Below, piece after piece: positions 1-9,985 of a stretch of 38,205 nt of DNA; the stretch's first letter is position 1; the number at the start of each line of letters is the position of its first letter. A program made the translations under genes and the position numbers. The stretch is from NCBI GenBank assembly GCA_030733815.1, contig JAUZQE010000026.1:1-38205 (forward strand), read 5' to 3'. Source of the stretch: Yanghanlia caeni (GTDB lineage: Bacteria; Pseudomonadota; Gammaproteobacteria; Burkholderiales; Burkholderiaceae_B). Below the pieces are notes generated by a model. That model was given only the letters and a program-made list of their open reading frames with translations, did no database searches and had not been told where the DNA came from.

Positions 1-118
1 CAGGGTGGGTCTTCTGACTTACTGACAACGTAGCGCCTTGCGGCACTCGGTCTGGTCAATCTCAGACTTGCGAAGCGTTAGCTCCACAAGCCTCGGCCTT
101 TAGGCCGGGGTGATTGAC
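1..118 (+). mobile_element. Right end (RE) of an IS200/IS605-type element, partial
   Basis: This stretch has no convincing complete gene. It ends in a stem-loop at 91-110 (arms 91-98 and 103-110, loop TTTA, one G-T pair), followed by TGATTGAC at 111-118. A subterminal hairpin followed by a short conserved cleavage sequence is the usual right-end layout of IS200/IS605 elements, which transpose as single strands and make no target duplication. The same TTGAC pentamer flanks the IS-like end at the right edge of the window. The body of the element (tnpA and/or tnpB) would lie to the left, outside the window. A short open frame before the hairpin could be the tail of TnpB, but I could not recognise it. 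The family assignment comes from structure, not from a database match. Confidence 0.6.
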
Positions 119-804
119 TACAGCAGGTACGGCTCCGTGACGGGTTCGCCATGGAAGCAGCGCTTCACGGGTGCAAAACTGCGTCGGTGTTCTGCGCAAG
201 GCCCAAGCGCGCGCAGGCGCTCGAGGTGCAGCGCCGTGGCGTAGCCCTTGTGCTGATCGAAACCGTAGTCAGGAAAACGCCGGTGCATTCCGAGGCAATA
301 AGCGTCGCGCGCGGTCTTCGCCAGGATCGATGCCGCCGAGATCGCCGGCACGCGCGCATCACCCCCGATCACGTACTGCGCGGTGCACGCCAGCCCGGGA
401 GGCACCTGGTTGCCGTCGACCAGCACCTGTTGCGCCGCGGGCTGCAGCCCTTCGCAGGCGCGACGCATGGCCAGCATGGTGGCGCCAAGAATGTTCAGCC
501 GGTCGATTTCGTCTACCCCTGCACTGGCAATGCACCACGCAAGCGCCCGTTCGCGAATCAGCTGAGCCAGCTCTTCGCGGCGCGTGGCAACCAGCTTCTT
601 TGAATCATTCAGGCCGTCGATGACACGAGAGTCATCAAGAATGACCGCCGCGGCAAACACCGGCCCCGCCAGCGGCCCCCTACCCGCTTCATCAACGCCG
701 GCCACGCGGATGCCCGGCTGTTCCACCCGCCCAAAGAGGTCGTCCATGAGCGACGGTTCAACGCGTGGATGCACGTCGTGCAACAGCATGTCGTCAGGGT
801 ACAC
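118..804 (-). CDS. rnhB: Ribonuclease HII
   Basis: RNase HII cuts the RNA strand of RNA-DNA hybrids and starts removal of misincorporated ribonucleotides. The family signature [13 protein letters not shown] supplies the first Asp-Glu metal ligands. It is followed by LNDSKKL, the VDGN Asp and the [13 protein letters not shown] segment with HKGYAT. I chose the GTG at 804 because GGAGG (811-815) sits six bases upstream. This gives about 228 residues and overlaps the end of lpxB by 11 bases. ATG codons at 789 and 747 are alternatives with poorer ribosome sites. The gene is last in the superoperon. Its stop codon (118-120) shares base 118 with the terminal TTGAC of the IS end, so the insertion lies exactly at the gene's 3' edge without changing the protein. 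Confidence 0.93.
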   Translation of the reverse strand: MYPDDMLLHDVHPRVEPSLMDDLFGRVEQPGIRVAGVDEAGRGPLAGPVFAAAVILDDSRVIDGLNDSKKLVATRREELAQLIRERALAWCIASAGVDEIDRLNILGATMLAMRRACEGLQPAAQQVLVDGNQVPPGLACTAQYVIGGDARVPAISAASILAKTARDAYCLGMHRRFPDYGFDQHKGYATALHLERLRALGPCAEHRRSFAPVKRCFHGEPVTEPYLL

Positions 805-1999
805 GACCGGCCTCCGTGAGTATGGCCTGGGCCACGAGCTGTGCCGTATCGAGCGCCAGGCTGCGATGCATGTCGGTAAAGGTCTGTTCGACCGATGCCG
901 CGTACTGCGCATCGGTAAGGGCGCGCCAGCTGGCTTCGGCAAGCGCCGCAGGGGTCGCGTCGTCTTGCAGCAATTCAGGAACGACGAAGTCGTGCGCCAG
1001 CACATTGGGCAGCCCCACCCAGGGCACGTACGGACGCGACTGGCCCGATTTCCATTCCATGATACGGCGCATGAGCGGCGTCAGGACATAGGAAATGACC
1101 ATGGGTCGCTTGAACAGCGCGGCCTCCAGCGTGGCGGTACCGCTCGCCACCAGCACGGCGTCTGACGCCTCCATCACATGCCAGGCCGCGGGCCACGCAC
1201 CGCCATGCTCGGCCTGCCCTTCGGCGGGCTCTGGCGCGCGGTCGATGATGTGGCAATTCGGCAAAGGCACCTCGCGCAAGCACGCTTCGAACTCGCGGCG
1301 GCGCTCTGCATTGACCATGGGTACGACGAACCTGAGCGCGGGGTCACGGCGCAGCAGGATGCGGGCCGCTTCGAGAAAGCGGGGGGCAAGCTGCCGGATT
1401 TCGGAGCTGCGGCTGCCGGGCAGAATGGCAAGGATGCGCGCATCCGGGTCAAGGCCCAGTCGCGCCCGCGCGGCCAGGCGGTCGGGCCGCATGGGAATGT
1501 TCGCGGCCAGGGGGTGCCCGACGCAGGTGACGGGTATGCCCTCCTTCCGGTAGATCTCGACCTCGAATGGAAACAGCACGAGCATGTGTGACACCGCACG
1601 CCGGATTCGCTCGATGCGTTCGTAGCGCCAGGCCCAGATCGAAGGCCCCACGAAATGAATGGTGGGAATGCCGGCGGCCTTGAGACGTTCTTCCAGGCGC
1701 AGATTGAAGTCGGGCGCATCAACCCCCACGAATACATCGGGGGGCGATGATTCCCAGCGGCGCCGCACGTCGCCATAGATGCGCAGCAGACCGGGCAGCC
1801 GCTTGAAGGCGTCGACGTAGCCGAACACGGTGAGCGCGTGCATGGGATGCCAGGCATCGAAGCCGGCGGCCTGCATGGCCGGGCCACCTATGCCTTCGCA
1901 CACGGCGCCGGGCGCTGCCTGTTGCAGCCCGCTGATCACGCGGCTGGCCAGCAAGTCGCCCGAAGGTTCCCCGGCTACCAGGCCGACTCGCAGCGGCAT
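794..1999 (-). CDS. lpxB: Lipid-A-disaccharide synthase
   Basis: LpxB is a peripheral inner-membrane glycosyltransferase (GT19). It joins UDP-2,3-diacylglucosamine to lipid X to form the lipid A disaccharide. The 401-residue product has the normal family length. Visible signatures are VAGEPSGD near the N terminus, [21 protein letters not shown], the nucleotide-sugar loop LPGSRSSEI and the C-terminal [12 protein letters not shown]. The ATG overlaps the lpxA stop in an ATGA arrangement, so translation is probably coupled. Position after lpxD-fabZ-lpxA matches the conserved proteobacterial order. Nothing looks damaged. Confidence 0.97.
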   Translation of the reverse strand: MPLRVGLVAGEPSGDLLASRVISGLQQAAPGAVCEGIGGPAMQAAGFDAWHPMHALTVFGYVDAFKRLPGLLRIYGDVRRRWESSPPDVFVGVDAPDFNLRLEERLKAAGIPTIHFVGPSIWAWRYERIERIRRAVSHMLVLFPFEVEIYRKEGIPVTCVGHPLAANIPMRPDRLAARARLGLDPDARILAILPGSRSSEIRQLAPRFLEAARILLRRDPALRFVVPMVNAERRREFEACLREVPLPNCHIIDRAPEPAEGQAEHGGAWPAAWHVMEASDAVLVASGTATLEAALFKRPMVISYVLTPLMRRIMEWKSGQSRPYVPWVGLPNVLAHDFVVPELLQDDATPAALAEASWRALTDAQYAASVEQTFTDMHRSLALDTAQLVAQAILTEAGRVP

Positions 2000-2790
2000 C
2001 AGCGCACGATGCCCCGTCCGGGCCGTTCCAGAAACGAAGCCAGCAGATCGATCGCCTGGCTCGCCGCCGGGCGTTCCTTCTGCAGCGCGCGCATGGCGGC
2101 CGCCGCCTCGTCGATTTTGAGATTGCGCCTGTACAGCAGCTTGTAGGCTTCCTTGATCGCCGAAATGGTCTCGGCATCGTAGCCACGCCGCTGCAGGCCT
2201 TCCGAATTGATGCCGACCGGGCGAAACGGATCGCCGGCACCAATGATGTAGGGGGGGATGTCTTGCCGGATGGCACTGGCGCCGCCGATCATGCTGTGCG
2301 CACCGATGTGCACGAACTGGTGCACGGCGGAAATGCCGCCCAGAATCACCCAGTCGCCGATCACCACATGACCGGCCAGCTGCACGCTGTTGGCGAAAAT
2401 GGTGTGCGAGCCGATCTGGCAGTCGTGCGCAATGTGCACGTACGCCATGATCCAGTTGTCGTCACCCAGGCGCGTGACACCCACGTCTTGCGTGGTACCG
2501 GTATTGATCGTGACGTATTCGCGTACCGTGTTGCCGTCGCCGATTTCGAGTCGCGTGGGTTCACCACGGTACTTTTTGTCTTGCGGCATGCCGCCGATCG
2601 AGCAATACCGGTAAAAGAGGTTGTTCGCACCGATGCGCGTGTGCCCGTCAATGATGCAGTGCGGACCCACGGTGGTGCCCGGCCCGATGCTGACGTTCGG
2701 GCCGATGATGCTGTAGGCGCCGACCTCGACGTCTTCAGCCAGCTCTGCCCCCGGCGCAATGATCGCGGTGGCGTGTATCCTGCCGGCCAT
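1999..2790 (-). CDS. lpxA: UDP-N-acetylglucosamine O-acyltransferase
   Basis: LpxA catalyses the first step of lipid A synthesis, moving a 3-hydroxyacyl chain from ACP to UDP-GlcNAc in the cytoplasm. The 263-residue protein shows the left-handed parallel beta-helix hexapeptide pattern through its first two thirds (for example AYSIIGPNVSIGPGTTVG). The catalytic histidine lies in GGISAVHQFV, and the C terminus is helical, as usual. It starts one base after the fabZ stop and overlaps lpxB by one ATGA. The chain-length preference cannot be read with confidence. Confidence 0.97.
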   Translation of the reverse strand: MAGRIHATAIIAPGAELAEDVEVGAYSIIGPNVSIGPGTTVGPHCIIDGHTRIGANNLFYRYCSIGGMPQDKKYRGEPTRLEIGDGNTVREYVTINTGTTQDVGVTRLGDDNWIMAYVHIAHDCQIGSHTIFANSVQLAGHVVIGDWVILGGISAVHQFVHIGAHSMIGGASAIRQDIPPYIIGAGDPFRPVGINSEGLQRRGYDAETISAIKEAYKLLYRRNLKIDEAAAAMRALQKERPAASQAIDLLASFLERPGRGIVR

Positions 2791-2791
2791 A

Positions 2792-3262
2792 TCAGTCTTC
2801 CAGAATACGGATGGCGCACATGATCTTGGCCTCGGCCACCAGCTGGCCGTCTACCGTTGCCCGCGTCGCGTATTTGCAGATCGACCGGCTGATTTTTTCA
2901 GCCGTGCTTTCGAGCCGCAATTGGTCACCCGGCACGACCGGCCGTCGGAAGCGGGCCTGGTCGACACCCACCAGGTAATACGCCATTTTCGGGTTGGCGG
3001 GGTTCACGCCGCTGTCACCCTCAAACGAAAACAGCGCCGAGGCCTGCGCCAGGGCTTCGATGATCAACACGCCAGGCATGACGGGGTGATGCGGAAAATG
3101 GCCGGTGAAGAACGGTTCGTTCAGTGTGACGTTCTTGATTGCCACGATGTGCTTGCCCGGCACCATCTCGAGCACCCGGTCGACCAGCAGCATCGGGTAA
3201 CGATGCGGCAGGCGTTCCATGATCTGCTTGATGTCAAGTTCTATTTTCTGCGATTCCTGCAT
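2792..3262 (-). CDS. fabZ: 3-hydroxyacyl-[ACP] dehydratase FabZ
   Basis: FabZ dehydrates beta-hydroxyacyl-ACP in fatty-acid elongation and competes with LpxA/LpxD for hydroxyacyl-ACP, which explains its place among the lpx genes. The 156-residue hot-dog fold protein has the active-site stretch [20 protein letters not shown], with the catalytic His in GHFP and Glu in IEA. The chosen ATG gives [10 protein letters not shown] later Met ([10 protein letters not shown]) would give a shorter family-like form. It is 30 bases from lpxD and one base from lpxA. Confidence 0.96.
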   Translation of the reverse strand: MQESQKIELDIKQIMERLPHRYPMLLVDRVLEMVPGKHIVAIKNVTLNEPFFTGHFPHHPVMPGVLIIEALAQASALFSFEGDSGVNPANPKMAYYLVGVDQARFRRPVVPGDQLRLESTAEKISRSICKYATRATVDGQLVAEAKIMCAIRILED

Positions 3263-3292
3263 GGGTTTGGCGTGTAATGATGGACTGAAGGG

Positions 3293-4402
3293 TCATTCCG
3301 GATCGGCGTCGAGCTGGCGCTCGAGGGCGCGAAGTCGCTTGCGCAGTGCACTCAGTTGCGTAAGTACGGCTGCATTACGCTGCCAGTCGGAATGCTCGGC
3401 ATACGGGAACACGCCAGTATAGCGCCCCGGTTTGTGGATGCTGGAGGTGATGGCCGTAGCGCCCGAGACGTGAACGTCGTCGCCCAGCGTGATGTGACCG
3501 GCCGTCATGGCCGCACCGGCCAGCGTGCACCGCTTGCCGATGATGGTGGAACCGGCCACCCCCACGCAGGCGGCCATGGCGGTGTGGTCGCCGATCTGGC
3601 TGTTGTGCCCGATCATGATCTGGTTGTCGAGCTTGACGCCGTCACCCAGCACCGTGTTTTCGAGCGCACCGCGATCGACCGTGGTGTTGGCCCCGATTTC
3701 GACGTCGTTGCCCACGACCACGCCACCCAGCTGGGCGATCTTTGCCCACGCGCCCTTGGTGCGCGGATCGGGTGCGAACCCGAAGCCGTCGGCACCCAGC
3801 ACGCAGCCCGAATGAAGAATGGCACGATCACCCACGGTGACGCCGTGGTAAAGCGTCACGCGGGCATGCAGCAGGCAGTCGCTGCCCAGCACGGAACCGG
3901 CGCCAATGACGCAATGGGGCCCCAGGCGCGAACCGGCGCCGATGCGCACGCCATCTTCGATGACGCAATGCGGACCGACGCTGACGCCGTCGCCGATCTG
4001 CGCCGTGGGCGCAATGACGGCAGTGGGATGTATGCCCCGCTCGAGACCCGCGATGCGGTGACGATCAAACCACTGTGCCAGCAACGCATACAGCAGGTAG
4101 GGTTCGCTGCACAGCACCGGAATGAACGCCGGTGCCTGATCGCGCAGCGTGGATTCCCAGACAGCCGGCGTGATGATGACCGCCGCGGCCTGACAGGCCG
4201 GCAACTGATCGCGCAGGCGCGGGTTGGACAGAAAACTGATTTCGTCTGGGCCCGCCGATGAAAGCGAGCCGAGCCCCCGGATGAGCGGCCCGCCCTGCCA
4301 GTCGTGCCCCGGTGCGGGGTTGCAATCGATGCCAACGACGTTGGCCTCGGAAAGCAGCTGCTTGAGCGGTACCGCCTTTTCCGGCGCAAGCAATACGGGC
4401 AT
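3293..4402 (-). CDS. lpxD: UDP-3-O-(3-hydroxyacyl)glucosamine N-acyltransferase
   Basis: LpxD adds the N-linked hydroxyacyl chain in the third step of lipid A synthesis. The 369-residue product has an N-terminal uridine-binding domain (about 1-110), then many hexapeptide repeats (about 115-310) and a C-terminal helix ending in LRALERQLDADPE, which is the ACP-contact region in the family. The probable catalytic His lies in MIGHNSQIGDHTA. The gene follows skp with only six bases between them. Confidence 0.96.
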   Translation of the reverse strand: MPVLLAPEKAVPLKQLLSEANVVGIDCNPAPGHDWQGGPLIRGLGSLSSAGPDEISFLSNPRLRDQLPACQAAAVIITPAVWESTLRDQAPAFIPVLCSEPYLLYALLAQWFDRHRIAGLERGIHPTAVIAPTAQIGDGVSVGPHCVIEDGVRIGAGSRLGPHCVIGAGSVLGSDCLLHARVTLYHGVTVGDRAILHSGCVLGADGFGFAPDPRTKGAWAKIAQLGGVVVGNDVEIGANTTVDRGALENTVLGDGVKLDNQIMIGHNSQIGDHTAMAACVGVAGSTIIGKRCTLAGAAMTAGHITLGDDVHVSGATAITSSIHKPGRYTGVFPYAEHSDWQRNAAVLTQLSALRKRLRALERQLDADPE

Positions 4403-4408
4403 GGCGGA

Positions 4409-4969
4409 TCAGCCGCCCAGCGCCTTGAGCACCTGATCGGTGATGTCGACCCGCGGGCTGACCGTGACGGCATCTTGAATGATGAGGTCGTAGCCCTGCT
4501 GTTCGGCGATCTGCTTGATTGCAGCATCCGCCTTTTCAACGATGGCCGAGAACTCTTCGTTGCGGCGCCGGTTGAAGTCTTCCTGGAACTCGCGGCGCTT
4601 GCGCTGCAGGTCGGAATCGAGGTCAGCCAGGCTGCGCTGGCGCTTGATGCGCTCGGATTCGGAGAGCACGGGCGCGTCTTTGTCAAACTTCTGCGCTTCG
4701 GTGCGCAGCTTGTTCGCGAGGCGCTGGAGTTCGTCGTCGCGCTTCTTGAATTCGGATTCGATCTTGGATTGTGCCGCCTTGGCAGGTTTGGAATCGCGCA
4801 AAATGCGTTCGGTACTCACAAAGCCGATTTTGGTGCCCTGTGCCTGCACGGGCGCCGGTACGGCAACCACCGCTCCGACCGCCAGAGCCGAAGCGAGAAC
4901 CCAGGCCCTTTGACTGCGACCGACACGCTGGGACAGCGCATAAAGTTTTAATGCGATTTGAGACTTCAT
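4409..4969 (-). CDS. skp: Periplasmic chaperone Skp/OmpH
   Basis: Skp holds unfolded outer-membrane proteins in the periplasm and delivers them to BAM, whose core gene bamA lies just upstream. The 186-residue product starts at ATG 4969; an upstream TTG in frame is unlikely. It has a longish signal peptide with a hydrophobic core (VLASALAVGAVVAVPAPVQA, cleavage probably after AQA). The mature part begins GTKIGFVSTERIL, the typical OmpH start, and continues with a charged coiled coil of about 90 residues that forms the Skp tentacles. Confidence 0.94.
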   Translation of the reverse strand: MKSQIALKLYALSQRVGRSQRAWVLASALAVGAVVAVPAPVQAQGTKIGFVSTERILRDSKPAKAAQSKIESEFKKRDDELQRLANKLRTEAQKFDKDAPVLSESERIKRQRSLADLDSDLQRKRREFQEDFNRRRNEEFSAIVEKADAAIKQIAEQQGYDLIIQDAVTVSPRVDITDQVLKALGG

Positions 4970-5030
4970 GAATACTCTACCTTGCAAGGAGCGAAGATCA
5001 AATGATTATTGTGCCATCAAACGCGCCGAC

Positions 5031-7370
5031 TCAGAAAGCCGTGCCGATCTGGAACTGGAAAGCCTGTTTCTCGTCGCCTTCCTTCTCGTTCAGCGGGCGA
5101 CCGTACGACAGTTGCAGCGGGCCGAGCGGCGATTCCCACGACAGGCCGATACCGGCGGAATACTTCCAGCCACACGGATCGACCGCATGGTTGTTCACAC
5201 CGGCATAACACGTGCCGCCCCCCGTAGTGCTGACCTGCCCCGCATCGGCAAACAGGAACCAGCGCAGGGTACGGTCGCGCGATGCACCGGGGAACGGCAG
5301 GAACAGCTGGGCGTTGGCCACCAGGCGCCGCGAGCCGCCGAGATAATCGTTGGTGTCGATATCGCGCGGGCCGAGTGAGCCGCCCTCGTAGCCACGCACG
5401 GTACCGATGCCGCCGGCGTGCACGTTCTTGATGACCGGGAACGATTTGCCGCCGTAGGTCTTGCCCCAGTCGCCCATCAGGTTGAACGCAAGGGTGTACG
5501 AGCGCCCGAGCGGAATGTAATGCTGATACTGCCCGTGCAGCATGTAGTAGCGCAGATCCATGGTGGAAACATCGCCCGACAGGCGCGCGTAGTAGCCCTT
5601 GGTGGGCGCCAGGGCGCTGTCGCGGGTGTCTTTCGACCAGCCCACGTTGAAGATGACCGAGTTGGTGCCTTCACCGTACTCATTCACGTAGTCGCGATAC
5701 GCGCGCGGCGTGTCGGCGCTGAGCCGGCTGAGCTTGTTGTGTTCGAAGCTGATGCCCGAGAAGATGCGGTCGTACTCGGTAATGGGTACCCCGAAGTTCA
5801 GGCCGCCGCCATACGCCGTGATCTGGTAATCACCCCAAGAATCGCGGGCGTCCCAGGGTTCGGTACGGCGGTAGTACAGCGAAGTGGTCTTGCTGATGCC
5901 GTCGACTGTCCAGTAGGGATCGGTGTGTGCGACCACCAGGGCCCGGTTGCGCTTGCTGGTGTTGACGTTCAGCGAGAGCGTGTTGCCGCTGCCGAAGATG
6001 TTGTCCTGGCTGATGCCCGCCGAAAGAATCACCTTGTCGGTCGAGCCGTAGCCGACACCCAGGTTGATGAGGCCGGTGGGTTTTTCCTTCACGTCGACAT
6101 TGACGTCGACCTGGTCGGGGCTGCCGGGAACCGGTGAGGTGCTGACATTGACTTCATTGAAGTACCCCAGGCGATCGACACGGTCGCGCGACATGCGGAT
6201 GCTGTTCGAGTCGTACCACGCGGCTTCCTGCTGGCGGAATTCGCGGCGGATGACCTCGTCGCGGGTGCGTGTATTGCCGCCGATTTCGATGCGGCGTACG
6301 TACACCCGGCGGCCCGGATCAACATAGAACGTGAGATCGGCCTCGTGGGAGTCGCGATCGAGCACCGGATTGGGGTTCACGTTGGCAAAGGCATACCCCA
6401 GGCTGCCCAGGTACTCGGAAATGGCCTTTACGGTGTTGTTGGTCTTGGTAGCCGAAAAGACTTCGCCTTCCTTGATCTGAACGAGGTTCTGCAGCTGCGG
6501 CTCGAGCTCGAGCAGTTCACCGGCCAGCCGCACGCTGCGCACCGTGTAGGGTTCGCCCTCGTGGAGGGTAAGCGTGATGAAGATGTCGCGCCGGTCGGGC
6601 GAGATGGTGACCTGGGGCGCATCGGCCGAATATTCGAGATAGCCGCGGTCGAGGTAGAAGGAACGCAGGCGCTCCATGTCGCCTTCGAGCTTTTCGCGGG
6701 AGTATTTGTCGGTACCCGTGTACCAGGTCATCAGGCCGCTGTCAGTCAGTTCGAGTTCGTCGAGCAGCGTACCCTGCGAAAAGGCCTGGTTGCCGACGAT
6801 GTTGATTTCCTTGATGCGGGCCAGGTCGCCTTCGAAGATATCGAAGGCGACTCCGACGCGGTTACGCGGCAGCGGCGTGATGACCGGCGTGATCTCGACC
6901 CCGTACTTCCCCTTGGAAAGGTACTGCTGCTTGAGTTCGAACTCGGCCCGCTCGAGCATGGAGCGGTCGAACACGCGGCCCGTACCAAAGCCCACCTGCA
7001 GCAGCGACTTGATGATGGCCTTGTCGTCGAACTCACGCATGCCGTTGAAGCTGACCGACGCAATGGTGGGGCGTTCCTGTACCGACACGACCAGCACGTC
7101 GCCGGTGGTGTCGATCTTGACGTCGCTGAACAGACCGCTTGAATACAGCCGCTGAATGGCCTCGGCCGCCTGCTCTTCGGTGAAGGTTTCACCCACCCGC
7201 ACCGGCAGGTATGTGAACACCGTGCCCGGGTCGACCCGTTGCACACCATTGACCTGGATGTCTTTGACCACGAACGGCGTGAACGCATTGGCGACCCCGG
7301 TCGCGAGCAACGTGCTCAACAAGGCGGGCAGCGCACGTCTTGCAAATTTGAATTTCCGGCTGAACGACAT
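5031..7370 (-). CDS. bamA: Outer-membrane assembly factor BamA
   Basis: BamA is the Omp85 core of the beta-barrel assembly machine. The 779-residue protein starts at ATG 7370; the open frame runs on upstream to 7799, but only by overlapping rseP. A signal peptide (residues about 1-28, ending VANA) precedes FTPFVVKDIQVNGVQRV, the first of five POTRA domains (to about residue 430). The 16-strand barrel follows. The conserved loop-6 motif appears as VRGYEGGSLGPRD, and the chain ends with a C-terminal Phe (QIGTAF), the usual outer-membrane signal. It sits between rseP and skp. Confidence 0.97.
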   Translation of the reverse strand: MSFSRKFKFARRALPALLSTLLATGVANAFTPFVVKDIQVNGVQRVDPGTVFTYLPVRVGETFTEEQAAEAIQRLYSSGLFSDVKIDTTGDVLVVSVQERPTIASVSFNGMREFDDKAIIKSLLQVGFGTGRVFDRSMLERAEFELKQQYLSKGKYGVEITPVITPLPRNRVGVAFDIFEGDLARIKEINIVGNQAFSQGTLLDELELTDSGLMTWYTGTDKYSREKLEGDMERLRSFYLDRGYLEYSADAPQVTISPDRRDIFITLTLHEGEPYTVRSVRLAGELLELEPQLQNLVQIKEGEVFSATKTNNTVKAISEYLGSLGYAFANVNPNPVLDRDSHEADLTFYVDPGRRVYVRRIEIGGNTRTRDEVIRREFRQQEAAWYDSNSIRMSRDRVDRLGYFNEVNVSTSPVPGSPDQVDVNVDVKEKPTGLINLGVGYGSTDKVILSAGISQDNIFGSGNTLSLNVNTSKRNRALVVAHTDPYWTVDGISKTTSLYYRRTEPWDARDSWGDYQITAYGGGLNFGVPITEYDRIFSGISFEHNKLSRLSADTPRAYRDYVNEYGEGTNSVIFNVGWSKDTRDSALAPTKGYYARLSGDVSTMDLRYYMLHGQYQHYIPLGRSYTLAFNLMGDWGKTYGGKSFPVIKNVHAGGIGTVRGYEGGSLGPRDIDTNDYLGGSRRLVANAQLFLPFPGASRDRTLRWFLFADAGQVSTTGGGTCYAGVNNHAVDPCGWKYSAGIGLSWESPLGPLQLSYGRPLNEKEGDEKQAFQFQIGTAF

Positions 7371-7420
7371 CCTGGGGAATCCTCGGACTGAATTGGTGGA
7401 CGATTGTACGGTACTCGACT

Positions 7421-8755
7421 TTAGCTGAAAAGGCGCGTGAAGTCGTTGAAAATGGCGAGACTCATGAGCGCGGCAAGCATCGCCAGCCCAATGCGCTGCC
7501 CCACCAGCAGCCACCTCTCGGGCACGGGCCGGCCCCGAACGGCTTCGATCGCATAATAGAGCAGATGGCCGCCGTCCAGCATGGGGATCGGCAGCAGGTT
7601 GAGTACACCGATGCTCACGCTGATGAGCGCCATGAAGCTGATGTACGCAGCAAGACCGATGCGGGCCGTCTGCCCGGCGTAGTCGGCGATGGTGACGGGC
7701 CCACTGACGTTGCGCAGCGAAATGTCGCCCAGAATCATGCGCCCCATCATCTTGAGCGACAGCACCACCGTATCGGCGGTACGCGTCACGCCCCGCCATA
7801 AACTTTCGAATACGCCATATCTGACAGTCACCATGGCGATATCGGCACCCAGCATCACACCGATACGCCCCACTTCACGGCCAGAGGCGTCGCTGACCCG
7901 TTGCGGCACGACCTGCATGGTGATGACTGCCCCGTCTCGTTCAATCACGAACGGCAGGGGGCTGCCCGGAGACGCCTCGACCTCGGCCACCACGGCCGCA
8001 GCCGTGGGCGACTGCTGTGTGCCCACTGCCAGCAGAATGTCGCCCGCCCGCAATCCGGCGGCCTGCCCTGCTCCGCCGTCGATCAGTTCTCTGACCTGCG
8101 GGCGCGGTGCGAGCAGTGTCAGCCCGACCTCGCCCATGGGATCGGCGGCGTCGGGTTCGATGGCCGTAGGCGGCACGACCAGCCGGCGGCTGCGTACTGC
8201 GCCTTCGCGCGTTTCCACTTCGACATCCACGATGGCCCCTGCAGCAAACGCATCCATGAGCTGCCAGCGCGCGTCATTCCATGAGTCCACACCCTGTGCG
8301 TTGATGGCCACGATGCGATCACCCGCCTGAAAGCCGGCCTGGGCCGCGGGTGTGCCCTGCTGCGGAGCACCCAGAACGGGTGCAGGCTGCTGGGTACCGG
8401 CCAGGCCCAGCACCGCATACAGCACCACCGCAAGCAGCAGGTTGGCCGCCGGCCCCGCCGCCACGATGGCTGCCCTGTTGCGCAAGGGTTGTCGATTGAA
8501 GGCGCCGCGCGCCCGTTCGGGCGGATCGCCCGCAGCGGGATCGTCGCGAAATTTGACGTAGCCGCCCAATGGAATGGCCGACAGCGCCCACTCGGTGCCG
8601 TGGCGGTCGGTGCGCCGCAGCAGTACCCTGCCGAACCCCACCGAGAAGCGTTCGACGTGCACCCCGCAGCGCCGTGCCACCCAGTAGTGGCCGTACTCGT
8701 GAAAGGTGACCAGAACGCCCAGCGCGATCGCGAAGGCCAGTAAAGTGAAAAGCAT
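7421..8755 (-). CDS. rseP: Site-2 protease RseP (intramembrane zinc metalloprotease)
   Basis: RseP makes the second, intramembrane cut in anti-sigma factor RseA and also clears leftover signal peptides. The 444-residue protein has the zinc motif HEYGH at about residues 19-23 in the first membrane segment. Two periplasmic PDZ domains occupy roughly 115-300. The C-terminal LDGGHLLYY in the third membrane segment gives the third metal ligand. Its place between dxr and bamA is conserved in proteobacteria and suits envelope-stress control of outer-membrane assembly. Confidence 0.96.
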   Translation of the reverse strand: MLFTLLAFAIALGVLVTFHEYGHYWVARRCGVHVERFSVGFGRVLLRRTDRHGTEWALSAIPLGGYVKFRDDPAAGDPPERARGAFNRQPLRNRAAIVAAGPAANLLLAVVLYAVLGLAGTQQPAPVLGAPQQGTPAAQAGFQAGDRIVAINAQGVDSWNDARWQLMDAFAAGAIVDVEVETREGAVRSRRLVVPPTAIEPDAADPMGEVGLTLLAPRPQVRELIDGGAGQAAGLRAGDILLAVGTQQSPTAAAVVAEVEASPGSPLPFVIERDGAVITMQVVPQRVSDASGREVGRIGVMLGADIAMVTVRYGVFESLWRGVTRTADTVVLSLKMMGRMILGDISLRNVSGPVTIADYAGQTARIGLAAYISFMALISVSIGVLNLLPIPMLDGGHLLYYAIEAVRGRPVPERWLLVGQRIGLAMLAALMSLAIFNDFTRLFS

Positions 8756-8782
8756 GCCGGTTCTTAGTGTAAGGGCTGGTGA

Positions 8783-9985
8783 TCAGGCCCGCAGCAGGCA
8801 GAGCTCGGCCGCAATGGCACGTGCATGGTGATCATGCTCCAGCACATCTTCGAGCGAGCCCGGCACCGGGCCCGCGGCGGCACTCATGCGCTCGAGGCAG
8901 TCGCCGATGATTCGCGGGATCTCGGTATATCGGATTCGTCCGGCAAGAAAACGTTCCACCGCTACTTCATTGGCGGCATTGAGACTGATGCACGAGGCTT
9001 GACCCGCCCGCAGCGCGTCGAACGCCAGGGCCAGACAGGGAAAGCGCTGGAAATCGGGCTGCTCGAAATCGAGCCGGTGCATGCGTGCCAGATCAAAGAG
9101 CCCCACCCCGCTGGCAATGCGCTCGGGGAAACCCAGGCCGTAGGCGATGGGGGTACGCATGTCGGGCTGGCCCAGCTGGGCGAGAATCGAGCCGTCTTCG
9201 TACTCCACCATGGAATGCACGAGGCTTTGCGGGTGGATCAGCACCTGAATGGCGTCGGGCGCCATGGAGAACAGCCAGTGTGCCTCGATGACCTCGAGGC
9301 CCTTGTTGAGCATGGTGGCCGAGTCGACGGAGATCTTGCGGCCCATGCTCCAGTTCGGATGCGCGCAGGCCTGATCGGGCGTCACATCGTGCAGGGCCTC
9401 GAGTGCCAGGGTGCGAAACGGCCCGCCCGAAGCGGTGAGCAGCAGGCGCCGAACGCCCTGCGCCGGGCGCTGTGGCGCGCGCGCACGTTCCTCGCCCTCG
9501 GGCAGACACTGAAAGATGGCGTTGTGTTCGCTGTCGATGGGCAGCAGCTCGGCGCCGTGGTCGCGTACGGCCTGCATGAACAGCCCGCCCGCGGCCACCA
9601 GGGCTTCCTTGTTGGCCAGCAGCACGCGCTTGCCGGCACGCGCCGCCGCCAGGGCTGCCGGCAAACCCGCCGTGCCCACGATGGCAGCCATGACCGTGGT
9701 GACCTCCGGATCGGCCGCCGTATCGGCAAGCGCCTGCGCGCCCACCCGCACTTCGGGCAATGACGGCCCCTGCCAGAGGCCGACGAAGCGTTTGCGTGCG
9801 TCGTCGTCGGGCACGACCACCACCTTCGCGTGCGTGGCGGCGGCCTGTTCGACCAGCCTGCCGATACGGCTGTAAGCGCTCAGCGAGTGAACGCTGAACC
9901 GCTCGGGGTGACGCGCAATCACATCAAGCGTGTTTTCGCCGATCGACCCGGTCGACCCCAGCACACAGACTTTCTGCACATTCAT
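8783..9985 (-). CDS. dxr: 1-deoxy-D-xylulose 5-phosphate reductoisomerase
   Basis: Dxr converts DXP to MEP with NADPH, the committed step of the non-mevalonate isoprenoid pathway. It supplies precursors for UppS, encoded nearby. The 400-residue product has the NADPH loop [14 protein letters not shown], the KEALVAAG segment, the substrate and metal region [20 protein letters not shown] and the flexible active-site loop [18 protein letters not shown]. The start overlaps the cdsA stop by four bases (ATGA). Confidence 0.97.
   Translation of the reverse strand: MNVQKVCVLGSTGSIGENTLDVIARHPERFSVHSLSAYSRIGRLVEQAAATHAKVVVVPDDDARKRFVGLWQGPSLPEVRVGAQALADTAADPEVTTVMAAIVGTAGLPAALAAARAGKRVLLANKEALVAAGGLFMQAVRDHGAELLPIDSEHNAIFQCLPEGEERARAPQRPAQGVRRLLLTASGGPFRTLALEALHDVTPDQACAHPNWSMGRKISVDSATMLNKGLEVIEAHWLFSMAPDAIQVLIHPQSLVHSMVEYEDGSILAQLGQPDMRTPIAYGLGFPERIASGVGLFDLARMHRLDFEQPDFQRFPCLALAFDALRAGQASCISLNAANEVAVERFLAGRIRYTEIPRIIGDCLERMSAAAGPVPGSLEDVLEHDHHARAIAAELCLLRA

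Noticed and set aside
1-90. Short plus-strand frame as the tail of TnpB
   Set aside because: Fewer than 40 codons and no recognisable TnpB C-terminal motif, so it is left as part of the IS end only.
805-1005. N-terminal extension of the rnhB frame
   Set aside because: It lies inside lpxB and has no RNase HII resemblance; GTG 804 has a proper ribosome site.
7371-7799. N-terminal extension of the bamA frame
   Set aside because: It overlaps rseP, encodes an Arg/His-rich sequence without family resemblance, and the signal peptide begins at the ATG at 7370.
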